Assembly (NCBI RefSeq): GCF_023555495.1
Contig: NZ_JALCZO010000001.1
Span: forward strand, 372,001 to 436,000
Source: Polaribacter sp. Z022
GTDB taxonomy: Bacteria; Bacteroidota; Bacteroidia; Flavobacteriales; Flavobacteriaceae
Direction: 5' to 3'
Length of the DNA: 64,000 nucleotides
The notes beneath the pieces were generated by a model. The model made no database searches and was not told the origin of the DNA. It saw only the letters and a list, made by a program, of their open reading frames with translations. A program made the translations under genes and the position numbers. This document shows, in pieces, positions 8,969 to 18,600 of the stretch. The stretch's first letter is position 1, and each line of letters starts with the position of its first letter.

Positions 8969-10094
8969 TTATAAAAAAATAGGAGATTTCATAGAGTTAG
9001 TTGATAAGCGTAATAAAGATTTAGCAATCAATCTTCTTTTAGGATTAAGTGTTTCTAAAGAGTTTATTCCATCAGTTGCCAATACTATTGGCACGAATAT
9101 GAAAAACTACAAAATTATAAGAAAAGGACAATTTGCTTGTAGTGTAATGCAAGTTAGACGTGATAAAAAAATGCCTGTTGCTTTATTACAAGATTTTGAG
9201 GAGGCAATTATTTCTCAAGCATATCCTGTTTTTCAAATTAAAGATGAAACAATATTGTTGCCAGAGTATTTAATGATGTGGTTTACACGTTCTGAGTTTG
9301 ATAGAGAAGCTTGTTTTCATGCAGTTGGTGGAGTAAGAGGTAGTTTAGACTGGGAAGATTTTTTAAATATGGAATTGCCTGTTCCTTCTATAGAAAAACA
9401 AAACGAAATTGTAAAAGAATACAACACAGTTGTAAATCGTATAAAACTAAATGAGCAAATCAATCAAAAATTAGAAGAAACTGCACGAGCCCATTATAAA
9501 AATTTAGTGAAAGAAAATCAATGTAAAGAATACTTATTAAAAGATTTATGCTCATTTCAAGAAGGCTATGTTAATCCTTCTCAAAAAATTCCCAATTATT
9601 TTAATGGAAATGTAAAATGGCTTCGTGCGAATGACGTTAATGGAGGTTTTATTCTAGATTCAAGTAGAACTTTGACTAAGGAGGGTTTTGAAAGTGCTGG
9701 TGCAAGTGCATTACTTTTCGCACCACAAACTATTGTTATTACAAAATCGGGAACTATAGGAAGACTTGGGATTCTGGGTGATTATATGTGTGGAAATAGA
9801 GCTGTTATAAATATTAAGCCAAAAGAAAACCATAATTTACCTTTTATATTTTTCTCATTAAAATTTAACTATAATAACTTAGTTGATTTAGCTGTTGGTA
9901 GTGCCCAAAAGAATTTATACGTTCCTATTTTAGCAACAATGAGAATACAAGTGCCAAGCAAAGAAAAATTGACTAGTTTTTATCTGATTGCCAAAAATAT
10001 TCTTAAAGCAATGGAATTACAAACTAAAGAAATCCAAAAGCTAAACGAGCTGAAAGATTTGCTACTCTCAAAAATGACAAAAGTAGAAGCTTAA
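8958..10094 (+). CDS. hsdS: Type I restriction-modification system, specificity subunit
   Basis: 378 residues. It recognises the two halves of the target site and anchors HsdM and HsdR. There are two target-recognition domains: the first, about 1-155, ends with the conserved region LPVPSIEKQNEIV and a helical spacer (EYNTVVNRIKLNEQINQKLEETARAHYKNL, quoted here only as its borders around 155-190); the second, about 195-350, opens with LKDLCSFQEGYVNP and includes VKWLRANDV and VITKSGTIGRLGIL. A second helical spacer (QTKEIQKLNELKDLLLSKM) closes the protein. The first half lacks the usual opening SGG-type strand but is otherwise complete, so the protein looks functional. It overlaps hsdM by 11 bases. 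Confidence 0.93.
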   Translation: MKSNYKKIGDFIELVDKRNKDLAINLLLGLSVSKEFIPSVANTIGTNMKNYKIIRKGQFACSVMQVRRDKKMPVALLQDFEEAIISQAYPVFQIKDETILLPEYLMMWFTRSEFDREACFHAVGGVRGSLDWEDFLNMELPVPSIEKQNEIVKEYNTVVNRIKLNEQINQKLEETARAHYKNLVKENQCKEYLLKDLCSFQEGYVNPSQKIPNYFNGNVKWLRANDVNGGFILDSSRTLTKEGFESAGASALLFAPQTIVITKSGTIGRLGILGDYMCGNRAVINIKPKENHNLPFIFFSLKFNYNNLVDLAVGSAQKNLYVPILATMRIQVPSKEKLTSFYLIAKNILKAMELQTKEIQKLNELKDLLLSKMTKVEA

Positions 10095-10116
10095 AAATAA
10101 TGAAAAAGAAAAAGCT

Positions 10117-12501
10117 ATGATTACAAAAATAAAAAACATAAAGAACCTAGCAGTTTTTAAAGATTTTAACTGGGATGCTTCTGTTAGAGATAAAGGAAAC
10201 AACATAATTAATTTTAAGAAAATAAATATTTTATATGGTCGTAATTATTCAGGTAAAACAACCTTATCAAGAATAATAAGAGCCCTTGAGACTGGAGAGA
10301 TTTCTGATAAATATGAAAACCCTGAGTGCGCAGTTTGCATAACAGATAATACAGATGTAACTCAATCTAATTTTAGTAATCACAGTAAAGTTATCAGAGT
10401 TTTTAATGAAGATTTTATTGAAGATAACTTAAAGTTTATTGTTAACTCTAACGAAAGTGTGGAGTCATTTGCTATTCTTGGTGAAGGAAACAACGAAATA
10501 GAAGAAGAAATAGAAGCTCTAAAAACTACATTAGGTTCTAATGAAAATGATAATGAAAGCGGATTATATCTACAGTTAAAATCTCTAAAAGGAGTATCTA
10601 ACACCTCTAAAACAGCTCATTCAACAGCAAAATCAAGTCTTAATGCTAAGTTGGCAAAAAAGGCTACTGGAAATCCTACTGGTATAAAATATCAATCAAA
10701 GTATGGAGAGGTTAATTATGATATTAGAAAACTCAAAGCTGATATATTAACGGTAAAAGCTTCTGGATATGTACCGCTTTCAGAAGAAGAGAAATTAGCA
10801 TCTGAAAATATTTTAGTGGAACAAACTAAAAATGAAATTCCAAGTTTATCTGATTTGACTCTTAATTTTACTGATTTTTATACTAGAACAAAAGAGATTG
10901 TTGGTCGTGAGATAGGTCAATCGAATAAAATTGATTTACTATTAAAAGATGCAATTCTAAATAAATGGGTTAAAGAAGGAAGAAAACTACATGAGGATAA
11001 AAAGGATACTTGTTCGTTTTGTAATAATCAAATTAGCGAAAATAGATGGAGTGAATTAGAAAAACATTTTGATGAAGAATCTGACCAATTAGAAAAGGAT
11101 TTAAACACGTTACTAGTTGAAATAGAAAATGAGAAAAAAACTATTTCTCAATATAAAATATTCCAAAAAGAACTTATCTACTCTAAATTCAATAGTGAAT
11201 ATGATAAAGAAAAAAATTCTTTAGATACTGAAATTAAAAATTATCAAAATGCGATAGCTAGTCTTAAAAAGCAATTAGAAACTAGGAAAAAAGATGTCCT
11301 TAATAAAAAAGAATTTTTAGAGACTGAAGATTTCTCTGATAAGATATCAGATGCTAAAAATAGAATAGATACACTTAGAGTTAAGTCCAATGAGTATTCA
11401 GAAAAATTATCTTCAGACCAAACTAAAGCAAGAAAAAACCTTAGGCTAAAAGATGTCTCTGATTTTATTATTGATATAAATTACGATGTTACATTGTCTG
11501 CAATTGCTAGTTTAAAAGCAACAGAAGAAGCTGACGCTTTAACTAAAAAAAACAAGCAAGATGAAATAGACACTATCCTTTCTCAAATATCAGAAAAACA
11601 AAAACAACTGAAAGATGAGAGCAAAGGAGCTGAAAAAGTTAATGAGTATTTAAATAATCATTTTGGACATGACTTTTTAAAGCTAGTAGCTGTAGAGTTT
11701 GAAGATGAACAAACTGGCAATAAATTCTATCGTTTTGAAATTCATAGAGAAGGTAGAAAAGCTTATCATCTAAGTGAAGGTGAAAAGAGCTTAATAGCAT
11801 TTTGTTATTTCGTAGCTAAGTTAAGTGACGTAGATACAAAAACTAAAGAACCTATAATTTGGATTGATGACCCTATCTCAAGTCTTGATAGTAATCATAT
11901 TTTCTTTATTTACTCTTTAATAAAAACTAAAATTTATAACAATAGAGATTTCGAACAAATTTTTATTTCAACTCATAACTTAAACTTTTTAAAATACTTA
12001 CAACGTTTACCTAGTCATAATGATAAAAAAAATGACAGGGTTAGACATTTTATGATTGAGAGAATTGATCAAGATTCAACAATAAGTGAAATGCCAAATT
12101 ATATTAAAAAAAATATTTCAGAGTTTAATCATCTTTTTAAACATATTTTCGAATGTTCAACTATAGAAAATATAACAGACGAAAATTATACAGTATTTTA
12201 TAATTTCGGAAACAATGCAAGAAAATTTTTAGAAATATATCTTTTTTACAGATACCCAGATGCCACTGGAGATTTGGATAAAATGAAAAAATTCTTTGGG
12301 GATGAAGATATTCCTGCTGTGTTAACTGAAAGAATTAATAATGAATATTCTCATTTAGCAGGTGTTTTTGAAAGAGGGCAGTTACCAGTTGAGGTTCCTG
12401 AAATGAAAAAAGCAGCAACACTTATAATTGATAAGATAAAAGAACATGATGAAAATCAATTTAATTCTTTTGTAAGTAGTACAGGTATCCAAAATCAATA
12501 A
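10117..12501 (+). CDS. RloC/PrrC-like AAA_13 ATPase, candidate anticodon nuclease
   Basis: 794 residues, close to RloC length. Walker A GRNYSGKTT is at 41-49. Long coiled coils occupy about 120-500 and are interrupted by a CSFC zinc-hook-like pair (C299, C302). The ABC-type signature LSEGEKS begins near 552, Walker B IIWIDDP is at 580-586 with D-loop SSLDSN, and the H-loop STHNLN has H620. In PrrC/RloC the C-terminal nuclease uses Arg-x3-Glu and a downstream His. Here R702-KFL-E706 and H746 (EYSHLAG) are suitable candidates, although the Glu-His gap (40) is longer than the 32 known for E. coli PrrC. The position between hsdS and hsdR matches the prr locus. PrrC and RloC cleave tRNA anticodon loops when restriction is inhibited or DNA is damaged; tRNase activity here is inferred. 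Confidence 0.82.
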   Translation: MITKIKNIKNLAVFKDFNWDASVRDKGNNIINFKKINILYGRNYSGKTTLSRIIRALETGEISDKYENPECAVCITDNTDVTQSNFSNHSKVIRVFNEDFIEDNLKFIVNSNESVESFAILGEGNNEIEEEIEALKTTLGSNENDNESGLYLQLKSLKGVSNTSKTAHSTAKSSLNAKLAKKATGNPTGIKYQSKYGEVNYDIRKLKADILTVKASGYVPLSEEEKLASENILVEQTKNEIPSLSDLTLNFTDFYTRTKEIVGREIGQSNKIDLLLKDAILNKWVKEGRKLHEDKKDTCSFCNNQISENRWSELEKHFDEESDQLEKDLNTLLVEIENEKKTISQYKIFQKELIYSKFNSEYDKEKNSLDTEIKNYQNAIASLKKQLETRKKDVLNKKEFLETEDFSDKISDAKNRIDTLRVKSNEYSEKLSSDQTKARKNLRLKDVSDFIIDINYDVTLSAIASLKATEEADALTKKNKQDEIDTILSQISEKQKQLKDESKGAEKVNEYLNNHFGHDFLKLVAVEFEDEQTGNKFYRFEIHREGRKAYHLSEGEKSLIAFCYFVAKLSDVDTKTKEPIIWIDDPISSLDSNHIFFIYSLIKTKIYNNRDFEQIFISTHNLNFLKYLQRLPSHNDKKNDRVRHFMIERIDQDSTISEMPNYIKKNISEFNHLFKHIFECSTIENITDENYTVFYNFGNNARKFLEIYLFYRYPDATGDLDKMKKFFGDEDIPAVLTERINNEYSHLAGVFERGQLPVEVPEMKKAATLIIDKIKEHDENQFNSFVSSTGIQNQ

Positions 12502-12507
12502 ACTCTA

Positions 12508-13020
12508 ATGGAAAAAAAGAAAGCTTTTCTAGTTGAAGAAATATGGCTACTCACTTTTGGAGGTGCGTTTCAGCATAGTGGCATCTACAAAACAAATACC
12601 AAAGAAAAAGACCGTACAAATTTTAGAAATATGTTACAAGCTTATATAGAGCAGACTATTTTAAAACAATACAAACAGTTAGTTTCAGATGAAGAACATA
12701 TAGAAAACATTATGAATATTTCTAGTTATACTTCATCTTTTAAAAAAATACTTAAAGCGCCAATAAATATTGGTATCAGTCAAAAACTACTGAATTTAGT
12801 TCTAAAATACTATTGGTGCTTAGAGATATTGCCAGAGCCACCACATTTTCCTGTAGATAGAATTATTCAACAAAAAATATACAAACAACCTTTAGTTAAT
12901 TGGACGCAGTTAAATGATATCGATACATATATACAAATCATAAATGATGCTCGAGATTTGGCTAAAAAACAGAGTTTAAGTTTGGCACAATGGGAACTAG
13001 AAAATTTTAATAGACGTTAA
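12508..13020 (+). CDS. Uncharacterised protein of the hsd operon
   Basis: 170 residues, 6 bases behind the RloC-like gene. I do not recognise the family. It looks soluble and mostly helical, with conserved-looking segments VEEIWLLTFGGAFQHSGIY near the N-terminus and YYWCLEILPEPPHFPVDR in the middle, and a C-terminal WELENF. No catalytic motif is evident. Its tight placement between the ATPase and the nuclease gene suggests it works with the restriction system or with the RloC-like protein, for example as a partner or inhibitor; that is inference only. Confidence 0.75.
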   Translation: MEKKKAFLVEEIWLLTFGGAFQHSGIYKTNTKEKDRTNFRNMLQAYIEQTILKQYKQLVSDEEHIENIMNISSYTSSFKKILKAPINIGISQKLLNLVLKYYWCLEILPEPPHFPVDRIIQQKIYKQPLVNWTQLNDIDTYIQIINDARDLAKKQSLSLAQWELENFNRR

Positions 13021-13055
13021 GTAAAAAAAGTATACCTAAAAACCAAAGAAACAAA

Positions 13056-14174
13056 ATGGAATACAGTGATTTATCAAATTTTTTCAATGAGAATGAAATT
13101 CCAATCGAAGAGCAAAAGCTTGGTTTTTTAGAAATCATAAAAAAAGCGCATAACGAAACTATCAATAGTAATATTTATGCTCACTTTTTATCTTGTGAAG
13201 ATGATGAAATAAAGTATGTCTTTCTTAGGGCATTACTCGAAATTATTGAAACCAAATCAGAAAAAGAATTACGTTTCTCAAATCACTATGTTTTAACAGA
13301 ATTCTCTACTGATAAAGGGCGTGTTGATATTGTTGTTAAGGATTTAATACAACCATCTACAATTATCATAGAAAATAAATTATATCATTGGTTACACAAT
13401 GATTTAGAAGAATATTGGACTTTTTTTAATATACCAGACGCTAACAAAGTTGGTGTTTTATTAACCTTAGAACCAAATGAAATACCTAGCAATGTAAAAG
13501 GTAATTTTATTAATATTACCCATTGGGAATGGATTGAAAAAATAAAAGACCAATTAAACTTTGATTTGATTAGCAACAATGCCTACAAAATTTACGTAAC
13601 TGATTTTTTTAATTCTATAGAAAGACTATCAACAACATATAAAATGAACGACTCCGCAAAATTCTATTTTGAGCATGCTTCTCAAGTTAAAAAAGCAAAC
13701 CATACATTAAATGAAGGACATAAGTTTATGGCAGAACAATATGCCTTAATTGCTTCAAAACTTGGACTTGAAACGTATGGAAATGATGTGAATTGGGTTA
13801 ATATTTGGGATGAAGATAATGTGCTAGATACTTATTTCACAATAACGAATTATGATATAATGTCAGGAAGTGGTCATAAGTATAAAATAATTCTTGAACT
13901 TAATAGAAAGGATAAAGATAGGTTAGATGAAGTGAATGAAAATTTTAAAAACCATCTACAATACAAAGACAAGTTTAGAGGTGAATCAGTAGGTACTTAT
14001 TGTCATTTTCTTGTTAAAGAATACGATATTTCATTAGAAGATTTAAATTCTTTTGCAAATCATGTTGTAGACAATATTGTAAGTGATTTTGGAGAGATTT
14101 TTATAGCAATCATTAATCATCTATACCCTGAAAAAAATATTGAAAATTGGAAGTATAATTTTCTTAAAAATTAA
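13056..14174 (+). CDS. PD-(D/E)XK nuclease family protein
   Basis: 372 residues. The N-terminal half carries a PD-(D/E)XK nuclease core of the PDDEXK_4 kind: GRVDIVV with D91, then IIIENKL with E106 and K108, preceded by helices with HNETINSNIYAHFL. A conserved region HWEWIEKI follows. The C-terminal half (about 200-372) has no domain I can name. Proteins of this family occur widely in phage-defence islands; the substrate is unknown. It sits in the hsd operon, 35 bases after the unknown gene and 45 bases before the AlbA_2 gene. Confidence 0.82.
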   Translation: MEYSDLSNFFNENEIPIEEQKLGFLEIIKKAHNETINSNIYAHFLSCEDDEIKYVFLRALLEIIETKSEKELRFSNHYVLTEFSTDKGRVDIVVKDLIQPSTIIIENKLYHWLHNDLEEYWTFFNIPDANKVGVLLTLEPNEIPSNVKGNFINITHWEWIEKIKDQLNFDLISNNAYKIYVTDFFNSIERLSTTYKMNDSAKFYFEHASQVKKANHTLNEGHKFMAEQYALIASKLGLETYGNDVNWVNIWDEDNVLDTYFTITNYDIMSGSGHKYKIILELNRKDKDRLDEVNENFKNHLQYKDKFRGESVGTYCHFLVKEYDISLEDLNSFANHVVDNIVSDFGEIFIAIINHLYPEKNIENWKYNFLKN

Positions 14175-14219
14175 TTTCAGATATTTACAAAACCAACCAA
14201 CAACCTGTACAATAAATAG

Positions 14220-15605
14220 ATGACAGAAACCAACAGAATAGAATATAAAGAAATCCTTACCAAAGCTTTAGACATAGAAAAGGAAGTCATTGCTTTTTTA
14301 AACTATGCTTCTGGTGGTGCAGTTATTTTTGGTGTCAATAAAAGAGGCAAAGTAGTTGGTATAGCAGATGTAGATGATACGATGTTGCGTATTAAAGACC
14401 GCTTAAAAACAAATATTCATCCATCTTGTATGGGCTTGTTTGATATTTCTGTTGTAGAGCAAGAAGGTAATCAATTGGTAAAAGTTACCATTGCTAGTGG
14501 TAGCGAAAAACCCTATTTTAAAAAGAAATATGGGATGAGCGAAAAAGGTTGTTATATGCGAGTTGGTACCGCATCAGAACCTATGCCACAGAAAACTATA
14601 GATAGACTCTACGCATCAAGAACTAGAGATACTATTAGTAAAATTGTGTCGCCAAAACAAAAGTTATCTTTTGAGCAATTGCATATTTATTATCAAGAAA
14701 AAGGGAAGTCTTTAAATTCGCAATTTGCTACTAATTTAGAATTGGTAACAGAAGAAAGTGTTTGGAATTATGCAGGCTATTTACTGTCAGATATTAATAA
14801 TATTTCCATTAAAGTTGCTAAATATTCAGGCGCAAATCGTGTAGACTTAATAGAAACTAATGAGTATGGTTACACATCACTAATTAAAGCCTGTAAGCAA
14901 GTATTAGATAAGTTAGATGTAGAAAACAGAACCCTTGCCACAATTACATCAAAAACACGACAAGAAAAACGCCTATGGAATGCAAAAGCCTTACGTGAGG
15001 CTGTAATTAATGCTTTTGTACATAATGATTTTAGCAGAGAAGTACCACCAAAATTTGAAATTTTTAACGACCGAATTGAAATTACCTCAGCAGGAAGTTT
15101 AGTAGATGGTTTAAGCGAAAAAGAATTTTTTAGAGGATTTTCTATTCCTAGAAACAAAGAACTCATTCGTATATTTAAAGACTTAGATTTAGTAGAGCAG
15201 TTAGGTTCTGGAGTACCAAGAATTCTTGAAGCTTATAAAGAAGATTGTTTCGAGTTTTCTGAAAACTTTATTCGACTTGTTCTACCTGCAACCGAACAAG
15301 TTGACCCCACAAGTACCCCACAAGTACCCCACAAGTTATCACCTACTACCGACCTAGTTAGCGACCCAGTTAACGACCTAGTTAGCGACCCAGTTGAGAA
15401 GCTAATATTGGTAATGGATAAAGAATATAGTATTAGCGAATTAATGAATTTTCTAAAACTGTCTCATAAACCTAATTTTAGAAAAAATTACTTACAACCA
15501 GCTGTTGAATCGGGTATAATAGAATTAACAATACCTGAAAAACCTAGTAGTAGTAAACAAAAATACCGATTAACACAGAAAGGAAAAAGTATAAAAAAGC
15601 AATGA
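14220..15605 (+). CDS. AlbA_2 (Schlafen-type) nucleic-acid-binding, ATP-binding domain protein
   Basis: 461 residues. The AlbA_2 domain occupies about 1-115 (EYKEILTK..DIEKEVIAFLNYASGGAVIFGV ... IHPSCMGLFDI). A GHKL-like ATP-binding C-terminal domain follows (about 250-360: LREAVINAFVHNDFS, RIEITSAGSLVDGL, LVEQLGSGVPRILEAY), as in proteins annotated as RecG-like or transcriptional regulators. A linker with a DLVSDPVN/DLVSDPVE octapeptide repeat (about 380-398) leads to a winged-helix-like tail (about 400-461). Family members act as regulators or defence effectors. It overlaps hsdR by ATGA, so the two are translationally coupled. Confidence 0.85.
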   Translation: MTETNRIEYKEILTKALDIEKEVIAFLNYASGGAVIFGVNKRGKVVGIADVDDTMLRIKDRLKTNIHPSCMGLFDISVVEQEGNQLVKVTIASGSEKPYFKKKYGMSEKGCYMRVGTASEPMPQKTIDRLYASRTRDTISKIVSPKQKLSFEQLHIYYQEKGKSLNSQFATNLELVTEESVWNYAGYLLSDINNISIKVAKYSGANRVDLIETNEYGYTSLIKACKQVLDKLDVENRTLATITSKTRQEKRLWNAKALREAVINAFVHNDFSREVPPKFEIFNDRIEITSAGSLVDGLSEKEFFRGFSIPRNKELIRIFKDLDLVEQLGSGVPRILEAYKEDCFEFSENFIRLVLPATEQVDPTSTPQVPHKLSPTTDLVSDPVNDLVSDPVEKLILVMDKEYSISELMNFLKLSHKPNFRKNYLQPAVESGIIELTIPEKPSSSKQKYRLTQKGKSIKKQ

Positions 15606-18600
15606 AATTTACAGAATATCAATTAGAAAAAGCATTTATAGAATTATTACAATCGGAAGAAATTCCGCATGTTAATGGTGCAACAATTTCAAGGGATATT
15701 CAAGAGGTGCTAATCGAAGAAGATTTAAAAACATTTCTACTTTCAAAGTATCAGAAAGAAAAGTTAACACCAACAGAAGTAGAAAGAATTGTAAGACAAT
15801 TAAAAACCTATTCAGCATCAGATTTGTACGAAAGTAACAAATCAATTATGAAATTAGTGGCAGATGGATTTTCTTTTAAAAGGGAAGACAGAAGTCAAAA
15901 AGATATTTGGATTTACCTCATTGATTTTTCAGAAGAAAACAAAAACACTTACAAATTTGTAAATCAATTAGAAATTGTTGGTTACGAAAAAAGAATACCT
16001 GATGGTATTTTATACATCAACGGTTTGCCTTTGGTAGTTTTTGAATTTAAAACAGCCATTAGAGAACAAACCACTATTAACGATGCGTATGTACAAATAA
16101 CCACACGTTACAAACGAGATATTCCAGAATTATTTAAGTACAACGCTTTTTGTGTAATTAGTGATGGTGTAAACACCAAAGCAGGCTCATTTTTTGCCCC
16201 TTATGAGTTCTTTTACGCTTGGAGAAGAGTATCAGACTTAAACAAAGATCTGCCTGTGCCGAGACCAAATATTGATAATTATTGTACCTATGTCTTAGAG
16301 TGTTCTGATGGTTCTTTCTATAAAGGGCAAACAAATGATTTAAAAAGAAGAATTGAAGAACATAAAAAAGGAAATGTTAATTGGACTTCAAAACATTTAC
16401 CTATAAAATTAATTCATTGGGAATATTTTAAAACAAGAGAAGAATCTGTAAAACGAGAAAAGGAACTGAAATCTGGCTTTGGAAGAAAGTGGTTAAAAGA
16501 AAAATATAACAAAAAAGAATTACTATTTTGGACACGGCAGACAGGTGTAGATGGCATAGACGCGATGTTTACTTTAATTCACGGAATGTTTAATCAGGTA
16601 GATTTAAGAAATATTATTCGTAATTTCATTTATATACCAGATGCCTCAAAAAAAGATGAAAAAATAGTTTGTCGCTACCCACAATATTATGCAGCTACCA
16701 AGTTGTACGAAAACATAAAAGCACACCAAAAACCAAAAGGAGATGGTAAGGGTGGAACCTATTTTGGAGCAACAGGATGTGGTAAAAGTTTTACGATGCT
16801 ATTTTTAACACGCTTGTTAATGAAGAGCGTGTATTTTAGCAGTCCAACCATTGTATTAATTACAGATAGAACCGATTTAGACGATCAACTTTCAGGGCAA
16901 TTTACCAATGCAAAAGGATATATTGGCGATAATAATATTATTAGTGTAGAAAGCAGAGAACACTTGCGAAAAGAAATTCAAGGAAGACAAAGTGGAGGTG
17001 TTTTTTTAACAACCATTCACAAGTTTACTGAAGATACAGAACTACTAACAGACAGAACCAATGTAATTTGTATTTCTGATGAAGCACATAGAAGTCAGAC
17101 CAATTTAGACCAAAAAGTTACACTAACAGAAAAAGGAGTGACTAAAACCTTTGGTTTTGCAAAATATTTACACGACTCTTTACCAAATGCAACCTATGTA
17201 GGATTTACAGGAACACCTATTGATGCAACTTTAGATGTTTTTGGAGAAATTGTAGACAGTTATACAATGACAGAATCTGTTACAGACGAAATTACAGTGC
17301 GATTAGTTTATGAAGGAAGAGCTGCAAAAGTGTTACTACAAAGTGAAAAGCTACAAGAAATTGAAAGCTATTACAGCCAATGTGTAGCAGAAGGCGCAAG
17401 TGAATATCAGGTAGAAGAAAGTAAAAAAGCGACTACCAATATGAACGTTATTATTGGTGATCCAGATCGAATAAAAGCAGTTGCATCAGACTTTGTAAAT
17501 CACTATGAAAAAAGAGTTTCAGAAGGAGCTACAGTGAAAGGGAAAGCAATGTTTGTAGCAAGTAGCAGAACCATTGCATACAATTTATACAAAGAAATTA
17601 TTGCCTTACGTCCAGATTGGGCAGAAATAAAAACTCACGAAGAGGGAAGTGAACTAACAGACAAAGAGAAAAAGGAAATCAAACCTATGGAGCGTATCAA
17701 AATGATTATGACTCGAGGTAAAGATGACCCAAAAGAGTTGTACAATATGTTAGGCAACAAAGACTATCGAAAAGAATTGGATAGGCAGTTTAAAAATGCA
17801 AAATCTAATTTTAAAATAGCCATTGTAGTAGATATGTGGTTGACTGGTTTTGATGTTCCTTTCTTAGACACCATTTATATTGATAAACCAATTCAACGTC
17901 ATAATTTAATTCAAACAATTTCTCGTGTAAACCGAAAATTTAAAGGGAAAAATAAAGGTTTAGTAGTTGATTATATTGGAATTAAAAAACAAATGAATTT
18001 GGCATTGGCTGAATTCGGAAAAAAGGACGGACAAAACATTGAAGAAGTAGAAAAATCTATCATAGTAGTTAAAGACCATCTGAATTTATTGGGTAAAATA
18101 TTTCACAAATTTGATGCACAAGGATATTTCAAAGGAAGTCCTTTAGAACAATTAAAAACCTTAAATAACGGAGCAGAATTTGTACAACTTACCCAAGAGT
18201 TAGAACGTCGTTTTATGGATTTGGTAAAACGATTAAAAGCAGCTTATGATATTTGTGCTGGTACAGATGCTTTTACGGATAAAGAAAGAGATGAAATTCA
18301 CTTTTATTTAGCGATTCGTTCAATCGTATTCAAATTAACCAAAGGAAATGCTCCAGACTCAGCACAGATGAATGCTAGAGTTCGCGAAATGATTAAGGAG
18401 GCTATACAGAGTGATGGGGTAGAAGAAATCTTTAAAATGGGTGATGCTGATGAAACAGAAGTAGATATTTTTAGTGAAGATTATCTGGCTAAAATTCAGA
18501 AAATAAAATTGCCAAATACCAAGATAAAACTGCTACAACAATTATTAGCAAAAGCAATTGGAGAACTCAAAAAAGTAAACAAGATTAAGGGAATAGACTT

